NCBI GenBank assembly: GCA_009693985.1 | Contig: SHWE01000009.1 | Span: 1 to 51,627, forward strand | Direction of reading: 5' to 3' | DNA: 51,627 nucleotides | Origin: Alphaproteobacteria bacterium | GTDB lineage: Bacteria; Pseudomonadota; Alphaproteobacteria; Micropepsales; Micropepsaceae | Shown: piece after piece, positions 7,084 through 15,458 of the stretch | Layout: the number at the start of each line of letters is the position of its first letter | Position numbering within the stretch: the stretch's first letter is position 1 | Program-made: the position numbers and the translations under genes | Notes under the pieces: model-generated | Databases searched by the model: none | Seen by the model: only the letters and a program-made list of their open reading frames with translations | Told to the model about the DNA's origin: nothing

Positions 7084-8727
7084 TTACCGCGCGGGCGCCG
7101 CGGGCGCCGCCTGCACCGACTTCACAAGATCGGCATAATTGCCGACCGCGCCGTGACCGCCCGCGAACTTCTCAGGCGTGATGCCGGCCTTTTGCACGCC
7201 GGCTACGACATCGCGCATGCCGGCATTGGCGGGCGGCACCATCGGTCCCGGACCCCAGAGATCGGTGATGAAGCCCATCTTGGCGTCGGGCACGTAAGGG
7301 ATCAGATAGCCCTCGGAATGGGTGGTTTCGAGCGCATAGGCTTCGATGGTGCGGCCGCCGTCGGTGACGCTCCATTTGCCGTCGACCTCGATCACCTTGG
7401 GCGGAACGGACCGGAGCGGGAAGCGGTTCAACCCTTGCGGCGCCGCCAGGGCCCGGCGGAAGAACGCGCCATTGCCTTTGCCGACGACGAGGGTGGCGCC
7501 TTCCGCCGCATAGGCGCGGATGCCGCCCGTATGATCGATGTGGTGATGGGTAAGAACGACATAGCGGAACGGCTTGCCGGGATATTTCGCCTTGGCGAGC
7601 TCGATCGCCTTGAGCGAAAGACCGTCATCGCCGGGCGCATCGAAGGCGATAAGGGAATCATTGGTGGCGACGATCAGCGTGTTGTGGCTGCCGCCGGTCA
7701 AATGGCTGATATTAGGCCCGACATCGACGAGCTGAAGATTGTTGCCTTCGTCCGTATAAAGAGCATCGGAGTCGAGATAGAAGCCGTTGCCCAAGCGCCG
7801 GATGATCCATTGATGCGGTACGCTGCCGTTGGCGGCGGGCCGCGCCGCCTTGCCGCGGATGGCGACGGGGACGGTGAAGGCGTCGACCGCGAGCTGCGGG
7901 TTCATCCGGATTTCGGCGATGGTGACGTCGAAGATCTTGAGCCCGTTCAGCGTGAAGACGCGCTTGAACGGCATTTTCACGCTGGCCATCACTTCGCGCC
8001 AATCGGAAAGCGTCTCGTCATAGTCGGAATCGCCGGCATGGACGTCGAAATCGCGTGTCCGCACCACGGCGGGCAATCGGGTCAACGGATCGAACATCAC
8101 GATGAAGGTGCCGTAATTGCCGCGATATTGAACGGCCGGATAGGTCTTGCCGCCGCTGCGCTGGTTCGGAATTTCCGCCAAGCGGTCGGGATTGGTGTGC
8201 ATCAGATCGAGGATGTTGTCGCGTTCCAATTCGCGCAGCTCCAAAGCCAGCCGCAAGCCCGCCATCGTCTTGATAGGCATGTTGTTGGCCTGGACGGCGC
8301 GGCGCGGCTGGGCCCCGTTGACGTCGATGCCCATGACATAGCCGCCATTGGCCGACAGGATTTCGGTATAGTTGCGCTTCTCGCCATTGGCGCGCGGACG
8401 CGACCATTCGATGCGGTGAAGCTCGCGCGAGCGGTCCCAGGTTTCGGTGAAGGTCGAGGTGCCCCAATCGGGCTTCAGCGGGTCGGCGACCGATTCGGAT
8501 TCACCCGGGTCGTAGGCTATCGAGGAGCCCCTGACGACGAGCGTGACGATTTCGCCCGGTGCGAGTTTTTCGTCGGTCATGCCGGCGGCGCGATAAGCGG
8601 CTTCGACGCGCGCTTGTGGCGTGTTCGGAGCCGGTGCGGCGGCGGCGAAAGCGCCAAGGCCCAACGCAACGCTGATGCACGTTCCGCCGATTAGGGCGGC
8701 AGCTTTATTCCTGAGTCCCATACGCAT
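7084..8727 (-). CDS. Secreted MBL-fold metallohydrolase with large N-terminal domain (array copy 3)
   Basis: 547 aa. ATG at 8727 is chosen because GGAGG (8736-8740) sits 8 nt upstream and a clean signal peptide follows (ALGLGAFAAAAPA). The open frame reaching 8979 adds only unrelated sequence. The layout is the same as in copy 2: N-terminal beta-rich domain (YDPGE near 72, DWREVMASVKMPF near 242-254) and C-terminal MBL domain with HHHIDH at 394-399, His in THSEGYLIPYVPDA and AGGHG. Copies 2 and 3 are clearly each other's closest relatives. The C-terminus carries an Ala/Pro-rich tail (QAAPAAPAR). Confidence 0.88.
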   Translation of the reverse strand: MRMGLRNKAAALIGGTCISVALGLGAFAAAAPAPNTPQARVEAAYRAAGMTDEKLAPGEIVTLVVRGSSIAYDPGESESVADPLKPDWGTSTFTETWDRSRELHRIEWSRPRANGEKRNYTEILSANGGYVMGIDVNGAQPRRAVQANNMPIKTMAGLRLALELRELERDNILDLMHTNPDRLAEIPNQRSGGKTYPAVQYRGNYGTFIVMFDPLTRLPAVVRTRDFDVHAGDSDYDETLSDWREVMASVKMPFKRVFTLNGLKIFDVTIAEIRMNPQLAVDAFTVPVAIRGKAARPAANGSVPHQWIIRRLGNGFYLDSDALYTDEGNNLQLVDVGPNISHLTGGSHNTLIVATNDSLIAFDAPGDDGLSLKAIELAKAKYPGKPFRYVVLTHHHIDHTGGIRAYAAEGATLVVGKGNGAFFRRALAAPQGLNRFPLRSVPPKVIEVDGKWSVTDGGRTIEAYALETTHSEGYLIPYVPDAKMGFITDLWGPGPMVPPANAGMRDVVAGVQKAGITPEKFAGGHGAVGNYADLVKSVQAAPAAPAR

Positions 8728-9055
8728 CGACTGACCCTCCCCATTGTTGCTGCGCGGCATGCTCGCGCGACGGGGAACTCTACAAATTAAGCAATCGGCA
8801 GACCAGCAAATTGGGCGTGTTGCGCCCCCGCCGGTGAAATTGGGAATTCCACGCAACTTCAATCCCTTGGAGTGTATCGGGTGGCGGGCAGACCATTCCT
8901 GCCGCTTTGCCGGGGCGCACCGAACAAAAGCGGTGAACAAGTCCGGCAGGCGGTAGAGCGGGATTTGCCTATGCTCCAAAATTCGGCAGATTGCATATTA
9001 TAAGGGGGCGTTTGCGTGGGCTTGCGCAAAACGCGATCAAAGAGGGGGCAATGCG
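8728..9055. other. Intergenic region between the divergent MBL array and amtB
   Basis: 328 bp with no credible gene. It should hold the promoters of the MBL gene (leftward) and amtB (rightward). It is less GC-rich than its surroundings. An AT-rich block CATATTATAAG near 8994-9004 could be a -10 region for amtB. The amtB ribosome site is AGAGGGGG near 9041-9048. I looked for a sigma-54 site (GG-N10-GC), often found before amtB/glnK, and did not see a convincing one. Confidence 0.5.
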
Positions 9056-10294
9056 ATGATCAACGGTGCAGATACCGCGTGGATTCTGACATCCACCGTC
9101 CTGGTTCTGTTCATGACATTACCGGGCTTGGCGCTTTTCTATGCGGGCCTCGTGCGGGCCAAGAACATTCTCTCGGTGCTGATGCACTGTCTGGCCATCG
9201 CGTGCCTCGTAACGGTGCTGTGGTTCGCGGGCGCCTATTCGCTCGCCTTCGTCGGCACTAATCCGTGGATCGGCGATCTATCGCAGGCCTTCCTCTTCGG
9301 CGTCGAACGCGGCGCGGTGCATCCCGGCACCACCATTCCCGACACCGTCTACATCATGTTCCAGATGACCTTCGCGATCATCACCCCGGCCCTGATCGTC
9401 GGCGCCTATGTCGAGCGTATCAAATTCAGCGCGGTGCTGCTGTTCTCCGGTCTATGGCTGATCGTCGTCTATGCGCCCGTCACCCATTGGGTGTGGGGCG
9501 GGGGATGGCTCGCAATCATGGGAGCCAAGGATTACGCCGGCGGCATCGTCGTGCATACGACGGCGGGCATTTCGGCTCTTATCGTCGCTATCGCTCTCGG
9601 CAAGCGCGATGGTTTTCCGCGGCACCTTCCGCCGCCGCACGCCTCCTGGATGGTGATGGTCGGCGCTTGCATGCTCTGGGTGGGCTGGTTCGGCTTCAAT
9701 GCGGGTTCAGCCCTGACCGCCGGCGCGGATGCCGGCATGGCGATGCTGGTCACCCATATGGCGGCGGCGATTGCCTCGCTCACCTGGATGGCCATCGAAT
9801 GGGCGCGCTTCGGCAAACCGAGCGTCGTCGGCATGGTCACCGGCACCATCGCGGGGTTGGCCACCATCACGCCGGCATCGGGCTTTGTCGGTCCGCTGGG
9901 CGCGGTCGTCATCGGTGTCGTCAGCGGCGCCTTCTGCTACGCCATGGTGCAGGTGGTGAAGCAGCGCATGATCATCGATGACTCGCTCGATGTCTTTGCG
10001 GTGCACGGCGTCGGCGGCATGACAGGCACGCTCCTCACGGCGCCACTGATGGACGCGGCCTTCGGCGGCGTCGGTTTCGCCGAAGGTGTGACGGCCGGCT
10101 CGCAATTCGTCGTGCAGGTCATCGGCGTCGGCAGCGTCGCAATCTGGTCGGGGGTGGCAAGTTTCGTATTGATCAAGATCACACAGGCGCTCGTAGGCTT
10201 GCGTGTCGTGCCTGAAATAGAGACACAGGGTCTCGATCTCACGACGCACGGCGAGTCCGGCTACAACGTCGCCATGGGAGGAAGCACCCAATGA
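9056..10294 (+). CDS. amtB: Ammonium transporter AmtB
   Basis: 412 aa, an Amt/MEP/Rh channel with 11 predicted membrane helices in the inner membrane. Hallmarks are present: the gate region FQMTFAIITPALIVGA (Phe106), the conserved Asp159 in DYAGGIVVH, and the pore twin histidines His167 and His317 (VFAVHGVGG). Like many shorter Amt proteins it has no cleaved signal peptide. It conducts ammonium into the cell under nitrogen limitation and is blocked by unmodified PII. The next gene is the PII protein, overlapping by 4 bp (ATGA), so the two are translated together. The order amtB-glnK is the reverse of the usual glnK-amtB. Confidence 0.96.
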   Translation: MINGADTAWILTSTVLVLFMTLPGLALFYAGLVRAKNILSVLMHCLAIACLVTVLWFAGAYSLAFVGTNPWIGDLSQAFLFGVERGAVHPGTTIPDTVYIMFQMTFAIITPALIVGAYVERIKFSAVLLFSGLWLIVVYAPVTHWVWGGGWLAIMGAKDYAGGIVVHTTAGISALIVAIALGKRDGFPRHLPPPHASWMVMVGACMLWVGWFGFNAGSALTAGADAGMAMLVTHMAAAIASLTWMAIEWARFGKPSVVGMVTGTIAGLATITPASGFVGPLGAVVIGVVSGAFCYAMVQVVKQRMIIDDSLDVFAVHGVGGMTGTLLTAPLMDAAFGGVGFAEGVTAGSQFVVQVIGVGSVAIWSGVASFVLIKITQALVGLRVVPEIETQGLDLTTHGESGYNVAMGGSTQ

Positions 10295-10629
10295 AACTCA
10301 TCATCGCCATCATCCAGCCCTACAAAATGGATGCGGTGCGCGAAGCGCTCACCGAAATCAGCGTCAGCGGGTTGACGGTTTCCGAAGTGCGGGGCTATGG
10401 GCGCCAACGCGGCCATACCGAGGTCTATCGCGGCGCCGAATACACGATCAATTACGTGCCGAAGCTGAAGCTCGAAATCGCTGTCGATGACGACAAGGTC
10501 GATGAGGTTGTCGATGCGGTGACGCGCGCGGCGCGCACCGGCAAGGTCGGCGACGGCAAGATCTTCGTGATCGACCTCGATGCCGTGACGCGCATCCGCA
10601 CCGGCGAGACCGGAGTCCAGGCCCTGTAA
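10291..10629 (+). CDS. glnK: PII nitrogen-regulatory protein (GlnK/GlnB)
   Basis: 112 aa, the standard PII length. The T-loop holds the uridylylation site Tyr51 (RGAEYTINYVPK), and TGKVGDGKIFV near 83-93 is the ATP/2-oxoglutarate-binding B-loop. Trimeric PII proteins sense 2-oxoglutarate, ATP/ADP and glutamine, and bind AmtB to close it. Linkage to amtB supports the name GlnK, although GlnB and GlnK cannot be told apart by sequence alone. The start overlaps the amtB stop by 4 bp. Confidence 0.95.
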   Translation: MKLIIAIIQPYKMDAVREALTEISVSGLTVSEVRGYGRQRGHTEVYRGAEYTINYVPKLKLEIAVDDDKVDEVVDAVTRAARTGKVGDGKIFVIDLDAVTRIRTGETGVQAL

Positions 10630-10643
10630 TTTCGCACCTGTTT

Positions 10644-10667
10644 CCCTCTCCCTTTCGGGGGAGAGGG
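10644..10667. repeat. CCCTCTCCC/GGGAGAGGG inverted repeat after glnK
   Basis: 9-bp perfect arms (10644-10652 and 10659-10667) with a 6-nt loop, 14 bp after the glnK stop. No T-run follows. The sequence resembles dispersed REP-like palindromes found between genes in many proteobacteria. It may act as a terminator or mRNA stabiliser. Confidence 0.5.
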
Positions 10668-10748
10668 CGGGGGGAAGTTGGCCTTCCTTAAGGCATTTTC
10701 CTATAAGGATGCAGCGTTGCGTCCGCGCGCGTGCATAGGAGAATGCCG

Positions 10749-12524
10749 ATGATCGTCTTGACCTGGTTCTGGGACATCCTGAAGGGCCTCCTGAACTCGA
10801 TCGCCAAAGTGTTCGCCTTCACCCTCATCCTCGTCGGCGTGCTTGTGGTGGTGGGACTGTTCATGGGCGACGGGCTCTCGCGCAACATGGTGCTCGAGCT
10901 CGATTTGCGCAAAGAGATGGACGACAAGTCCTCCGCGAGCCTGTTCGACATCGGCCAGGGCAAGCTCTCCATCATGGATGTGGTGCTGGGCCTCGACGCC
11001 GCGTCGCGCGATGGCCGCGTCAAGGGCGTTTACCTGCGCGTCGGCTCGGGCGATCTCTCGGTGCCCAAGGCGCAGGAATTGCGCGACGCGCTGACGCGCT
11101 TCAAGCAGGGCGGCAAATTCGTCATCGCCCACGCCCAGAGCTTCTATTCCGGTGGACTCGGCGATTACGGCGTGGCGGCGGCCTCCGACCAGATCTGGAT
11201 GCAGCCGGTCGGCACCTTCTTCAGCTCGGGCGCGTCCTCCAGCACGATGTTCTTCAAGGGCCTGTTCGACAAGATCGAAGCCGTGCCGCAATTCGTCCAG
11301 CGTTCCGAGTACAAGAACGCCGCCAACGTCTTCACCGAAACCGACTTCACGCCCGCGCACCGCGAAGCGACGACGCGCGTGCTGCAATCCTGGTACGATA
11401 GTTCCGTCTCCGCCGCGGCGACCGACCGCAAGCTCGACAGGAACGTGCTGATAAGCGTGCTCGAAGCCGCCCCCGTGCAAGTCGAAGAGGTGCAGGCGAA
11501 GGGACTTATCACCAATATCGGTTATGACGACGATGCCCGCGAGGCCGCCCGCAAACAGGCGAACAACGCCACCGTCACGCGCTTCGACCGCTATGTGCAG
11601 GCGACCCGCGGCCGCTGGTCGGGAGGCGGCGCGCCGACCATCGCTTTCATCCATGCCGCAGGCGCTATCGTCGAAGGGACCAGCGACAATCCGCTCAGCA
11701 GCGGCGGCAATTCGGTCACCGGCGATGATTACGCCAAGGCCATCAAGGACGCCGCCGCCGACCGCAACGTCCGCGCCATTCTGTTGCGCGTCGATTCGCC
11801 CGGAGGTTCCGCCATCGCCTCGGACCAGATACTCGACGCGCTGATGAAGGCGCGCGCCGCCGGCAAGCCCATCGTCGTCAGCATGGGTTCGGTCGCGGCC
11901 TCGGGCGGCTATTACATCGCGCTCGGCGGCGACCGCATCATTGCTCAACCGGGCACGTTGACGGGCTCCATCGGCGTGCTGTGGGGCAAGGTCGCTGTCG
12001 GCGGATCGCTCGAGATGGCCGGCGTCGAAACCCGCGAGATCGGCATCGGCAAGGAGGCTTTGTTTCTCTCCGGCGTAGAGCCGTGGACTCCCGAGCAATT
12101 GACCAAGGTCAATGCCCAAGCCGATGTGGTCTATGCCGACTTCACCCGGAAGGTTGCCGAAGGCCGCAAGCTGGCGCTCGCAACCGTGCAGACCATCGCG
12201 CGCGGGCGTGTCTGGACCGGCGCCGATGCGAAAGAGCGCGGGCTGGTGGACGAGCTCGGCGGCTTTTGGACCGCCGTCGACGACGCCAAAGAGCTTGCCG
12301 GGATTGCTCCCGAAACGCGGGTCGCGTTCAAGAATTATCCCACGCAGCGCGGCTTCCTCGCCACGCTCAGCCGTCTTGCCGGTGAATCCCAGGCGAGCCT
12401 CTCGGCGCTCCAGACCCTCAACGCTTTGCTGCAAGCAGCCCCGGTGCGCAGCGTTGTCGAGGGCTTAGCTGCGATGCCGCAGGGCCGCGCCGAGCTCACC
12501 GCCATCGGCCTGCCGCCGCAGTGA
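10749..12524 (+). CDS. sppA: Signal peptide peptidase SppA, 67-kDa type
   Basis: 591 aa from ATG 10749, which has AGGAG (10737-10741) at the right distance; ATG 10743 and GTG 10731 are in frame but badly spaced. One N-terminal membrane helix (residues about 19-39) anchors the protein in the inner membrane facing the periplasm. Two tandem S49/ClpP-like domains follow. The catalytic dyad of the long form is split between them: Lys189 (SEYKNA) in the first half and Ser385 (GSVAASGGYY) in the second, matching the spacing in E. coli SppA. It degrades signal peptides left after protein export. The strongest homology is over VDSPGGSAIASDQI near 348-361. Confidence 0.95.
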   Translation: MIVLTWFWDILKGLLNSIAKVFAFTLILVGVLVVVGLFMGDGLSRNMVLELDLRKEMDDKSSASLFDIGQGKLSIMDVVLGLDAASRDGRVKGVYLRVGSGDLSVPKAQELRDALTRFKQGGKFVIAHAQSFYSGGLGDYGVAAASDQIWMQPVGTFFSSGASSSTMFFKGLFDKIEAVPQFVQRSEYKNAANVFTETDFTPAHREATTRVLQSWYDSSVSAAATDRKLDRNVLISVLEAAPVQVEEVQAKGLITNIGYDDDAREAARKQANNATVTRFDRYVQATRGRWSGGGAPTIAFIHAAGAIVEGTSDNPLSSGGNSVTGDDYAKAIKDAAADRNVRAILLRVDSPGGSAIASDQILDALMKARAAGKPIVVSMGSVAASGGYYIALGGDRIIAQPGTLTGSIGVLWGKVAVGGSLEMAGVETREIGIGKEALFLSGVEPWTPEQLTKVNAQADVVYADFTRKVAEGRKLALATVQTIARGRVWTGADAKERGLVDELGGFWTAVDDAKELAGIAPETRVAFKNYPTQRGFLATLSRLAGESQASLSALQTLNALLQAAPVRSVVEGLAAMPQGRAELTAIGLPPQ

Positions 12525-12538
12525 AAGGAACGCTTTAG

Positions 12539-13528
12539 ATGACCGGTCGCCCCGCCTTACTGCGGCTACGGTTCTTGACCGACTTCCGTTCCTTTCGAGT
12601 CATGCCTTTGGTCCTGGTTCACCCGGACCTGCAGAGCTTCAACCCCTCCATTGCGGCGCAGGGCGGCACCATCGTCTTCTGCATGCGCCATTCCAACGTT
12701 CTGACCGCGGGCAACCGAAAGCTTTTCGGCTTTACCAGCAAGATTGCCGGCAACGGCCACGACGTGGTGAACGACAGCAGTTTCGGAAGCCTGCGCATAC
12801 CCGAATGGGGCGAGGCGTTGGACAGCACGCTGTTCGAGGCGCGCGCGCCGGGATTCGAAGATATAAGGATTTTCGAACATGGCGGGCGCTGGTTCGGGCT
12901 CGGCTGCAAACCGGAGACGCAAAGCCCCGGCGGCACCACGACCTTCACCGGCTCCACGATGCATCTGATCGCCTTCGAGCGGAATTTCCGCTTTGGCGGG
13001 GCGATGGCGTTGCCATCGCCTTCGGCGTCCGTTTGGGAAAAGAACTGGGTGCCGTTCCTGCACCGCGATGGGCTTCGCGTCGTCTACCGGCCATCGCCAT
13101 TCTCGGTGTTTTCTCTGGATTTCGAAGGCCGCCGGATCGTGCCGGTTCATCAAGGCGCAGGTCCCTCACGCGATTGGTCCGATGGCGGCGTTCCCTGGAC
13201 CGGCCTTTCCGGAATCCCGTGGTCCGGTTCCTCGCAAATCCTGCCCTATGAAGCGAACACCTATCTCGGCGTGATCCACCGCAAGTTTGTTTTCTGCGAG
13301 GAGTACGTTTTCGAACACGCATTCATCCGGATCAACGAGGCGTTCGAAACCGAAATTTCTCAGACCTTTCATTTCCTGAGTTACGGCGAGGAATTCTGCG
13401 CCGGCCTCGTGGTGCGCGAGAAGGACGTCGTCCTCTCCTTTGGTTCGCACAATGACAGCCGCGGCTATGTAGCGACGCTCGCCCGCGAGGATGTCGCCGC
13501 CTTGTTCAGGCCCCACCCCGGACCATAA
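12539..13528 (+). CDS. Five-bladed beta-propeller glycosidase-like protein, function unknown
   Basis: 329 aa with no signal peptide. Repeated strand motifs resemble the five-bladed propellers of the GH43/GH32/GH130 type: FNPSI (34-38), FEDIRIF (106-112), EKNWVPF (167-173), YRP near 183, EEFCAGLVV (284-292) and LSFGSHNDSRGY (299-310). Acidic residues at blade starts (Glu106, Asp108, Glu167) fit such an active site, but I cannot assign a reaction. The gene sits 14 bp after sppA and 49 bp before a family 2 glycosyltransferase. In other bacteria similar propellers accompany glycosyltransferases in surface-glycan loci, so a role in making or trimming a glycan is an inference. Confidence 0.7.
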   Translation: MTGRPALLRLRFLTDFRSFRVMPLVLVHPDLQSFNPSIAAQGGTIVFCMRHSNVLTAGNRKLFGFTSKIAGNGHDVVNDSSFGSLRIPEWGEALDSTLFEARAPGFEDIRIFEHGGRWFGLGCKPETQSPGGTTTFTGSTMHLIAFERNFRFGGAMALPSPSASVWEKNWVPFLHRDGLRVVYRPSPFSVFSLDFEGRRIVPVHQGAGPSRDWSDGGVPWTGLSGIPWSGSSQILPYEANTYLGVIHRKFVFCEEYVFEHAFIRINEAFETEISQTFHFLSYGEEFCAGLVVREKDVVLSFGSHNDSRGYVATLAREDVAALFRPHPGP

Positions 13529-13577
13529 CGCAGGAATTCTGGTACTCTAATTTCTCGTTCTTGAGGTCCTTCCCGCC

Positions 13578-14495
13578 GTGCTCAGCATCATCGTACCGGC
13601 CCGCAACAGCCCGGAATTCACCGGCAGATGTATCGGCAGCATCCTGTTCTCGCTGTCGCGTCTTCAAATCCCCGCCGAATTCATCCTGATCGATGACGCC
13701 TCGGCGCCCCAGGAACAGATTCTCGACGTCTTCCGCCGTCACCGCGCCCAAGCGCAGGGACCCTTCGAGTGGAAGATCGTGCGCTCGAAAAAGAACCAGC
13801 ATTATTCGGGCGTGTTCTCCATCGGACTCAATCTCGCTACGCGCGACATCATTCTCTTCATCAGCAACGACATGATGGTGACGCCGACATTCCTGCAAGC
13901 CTTGCTCATCGTCTCGGCGCTGTCGCCCGAAATCGGCATCGTGCGCGGCACCTCCAACCACACGGACTCCCATCCCGAGCATCAGGTCGAGCCGCCCGAG
14001 CCGATGAAGGACTACAAGGACATTGTCGAATTCTCCCGTCAGCAATTCGCCGCCAATGGCGCCCGCTTCGTGGAGGATCCGGTGTTGTCGGGCGATGCCA
14101 TCGTCCTGAAGCGTGCGCTTGTCGACCGCATCGGCATGCTCGATCTGCGCTTCTTCGGTTATTTCGGAGATATCGACTATGGGATGCGGGCGCATCTGGC
14201 CGGGTTCAAGCTTGTCTGCGCCAAGGGGGCCTGGCTTCATCATGAGGGCGAGGGCCATGTGAAGCGCGAGATGGAAATGGCGGCGGGCGAGATCGACGAG
14301 CGGCGGCGCGCTCGCATGGAACTGGTCGAGGCGGCCTATCAACAGTTTCGCAGGAAGTGGAGCATGGAGAAGCCCGAGCGCTATCGGGACATGGGCGCGG
14401 TGGATTATTTCGCGCATGCGCGCCAGCATGCGCGCGAGATAGAATTGAAATATATTATGCCGCAATCCGTCATGGACGACGTCGAATATTATTGA
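13578..14495 (+). CDS. Family 2 glycosyltransferase
   Basis: 305 aa from GTG 13578. GT-A fold: the N-terminal strand LSIIVPARN, the nucleotide-binding acidic pair Asp39-Asp40 (ILIDDAS), a DxD-equivalent ISNDMM (Asn97-Asp98) and the acceptor-side acidic loop FFGYFGDIDYGMR. No membrane segments are seen, so it is a soluble or peripheral enzyme. It should transfer a sugar from a nucleotide donor to a glycan or lipid acceptor. The C-terminal 60 residues are helical and charged. It lies between the propeller gene and the deacetylase-like gene on the same strand (18-bp gap downstream), which suggests one operon. Donor and acceptor are unknown. Confidence 0.88.
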   Translation: MLSIIVPARNSPEFTGRCIGSILFSLSRLQIPAEFILIDDASAPQEQILDVFRRHRAQAQGPFEWKIVRSKKNQHYSGVFSIGLNLATRDIILFISNDMMVTPTFLQALLIVSALSPEIGIVRGTSNHTDSHPEHQVEPPEPMKDYKDIVEFSRQQFAANGARFVEDPVLSGDAIVLKRALVDRIGMLDLRFFGYFGDIDYGMRAHLAGFKLVCAKGAWLHHEGEGHVKREMEMAAGEIDERRRARMELVEAAYQQFRRKWSMEKPERYRDMGAVDYFAHARQHAREIELKYIMPQSVMDDVEYY

Positions 14496-14513
14496 AGGAA
14501 GAGGCTTCACTAC

Positions 14514-15443
14514 GTGACCACAACGCTCGTCACCCATCCCGCCTGCATCGGCCATGCGCCGCCCCCTGGCCATCCGGAACGCCCGGAGCGGCTGACGGCG
14601 GCGCTGAAAGCGCTGGAGGGGGATGAATTCGCCGCCCTCAAGCGGCGGGAGGCGCCGCTCGTCACGGAGCGCGCGCTCCACCGCGTTCACGACGCCACCT
14701 ATGTCGAAGAGGTGCTCGCCGCCATTCCGCAAAGCGGCTATGTGCAGTTCGACGCCGATACGGTGGGATCGCCCGGTACCGGCGAAGCGATCATGCGCGC
14801 GTCGGGCGCGGTCAATCTCGCGGCCGATTTGGTGATGGCGGGCGAAACCACCAACGCCTTCTGCGCCGTCAGGCCGCCCGGGCACCACGCGCTTGCCGAT
14901 CGCGCGATGGGCTTTTGCTTGTTCAATCACGTGGCGGTCGGTGCCGAGCATGTGCGCGCCGTGTTCGGCCTCTCCCGCGTAGCGGTGGTTGATTTCGACG
15001 TCCATCACGGCAACGGCACGCAGGACATGTTCTATGCAAAGGAGGGCCTGTTCTACGCCTCCACCCATCAATCGCCGCTCTATCCCGGCACCGGCCGACC
15101 GGAGGAGCGCGGCATCGCCAACAACATCCTCAACGTGCCCTTGCGGCCGGGTGCCGCCGGAGACGAATTCCGCCGGGCCTTCACCGATATTCTGCTACCG
15201 GCGGTTGCCGGGTTCCGTCCCGAATTTCTTTTTATCTCGGCGGGCTTCGACGCCCATCGCGACGATCCTTTGGCGAACCTCCGGCTCGACGAGAACGATT
15301 TCGGCTGGGCGACGGAAGCCCTCTGCACGCTGGCGGGCCAGGCCTGCGGCGGCCGCGTTGTGTCCTCCCTGGAAGGGGGATATGACCTGGATGCGCTGGG
15401 GCGTTCGGTTCGCGCCCATGTGCTGGCCCTGATGCGCGCGTAA
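14514..15443 (+). CDS. Histone deacetylase-family (class II-like) deacetylase
   Basis: 309 aa from GTG 14514. Class-defining residues are present: GHPERPERL near 19-27, the charge-relay pair His124-His125 (RPPGHHAL), zinc ligands Asp162 and His164 (DFDVHHGNGTQD) and Asp246 (GFDAH), and a GGYDL motif near the C-terminus. Bacterial members are zinc amidohydrolases that act on acetylpolyamines, acetoin-related compounds or acetyl-lysine. The substrate cannot be chosen here. It is followed by xseB after 15 bp, a pairing seen in several alphaproteobacteria, so it is probably ancestral rather than acquired. Confidence 0.93.
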   Translation: MTTTLVTHPACIGHAPPPGHPERPERLTAALKALEGDEFAALKRREAPLVTERALHRVHDATYVEEVLAAIPQSGYVQFDADTVGSPGTGEAIMRASGAVNLAADLVMAGETTNAFCAVRPPGHHALADRAMGFCLFNHVAVGAEHVRAVFGLSRVAVVDFDVHHGNGTQDMFYAKEGLFYASTHQSPLYPGTGRPEERGIANNILNVPLRPGAAGDEFRRAFTDILLPAVAGFRPEFLFISAGFDAHRDDPLANLRLDENDFGWATEALCTLAGQACGGRVVSSLEGGYDLDALGRSVRAHVLALMRA

Positions 15444-15458
15444 TTGCGAGAGATTCCC

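Noticed and set aside
7153-8694. 513-codon plus-strand frame antisense to MBL copy 3
   Set aside because: The matching antisense frames in copies 1 and 2 are also open, which reflects shared codon bias in paralogues rather than a real antisense gene.
8728-8979. N-terminal extension of MBL copy 3 to 8979
   Set aside because: The extra 84 residues have no signal or similarity, whereas ATG 8727 has GGAGG 8 nt upstream and a clean signal peptide.
8728-9055. Sigma-54 promoter before amtB
   Set aside because: No GG-N10-GC pair with the TGGCAC/TTGC context was found; GGCAG-ATTGCA near 8986 has the wrong spacing.
10701-12434. 577-codon minus-strand frame antisense to sppA
   Set aside because: Low-complexity Gly/Arg/His-rich shadow of a high-GC gene; SppA has its catalytic dyad and RBS on the plus strand.
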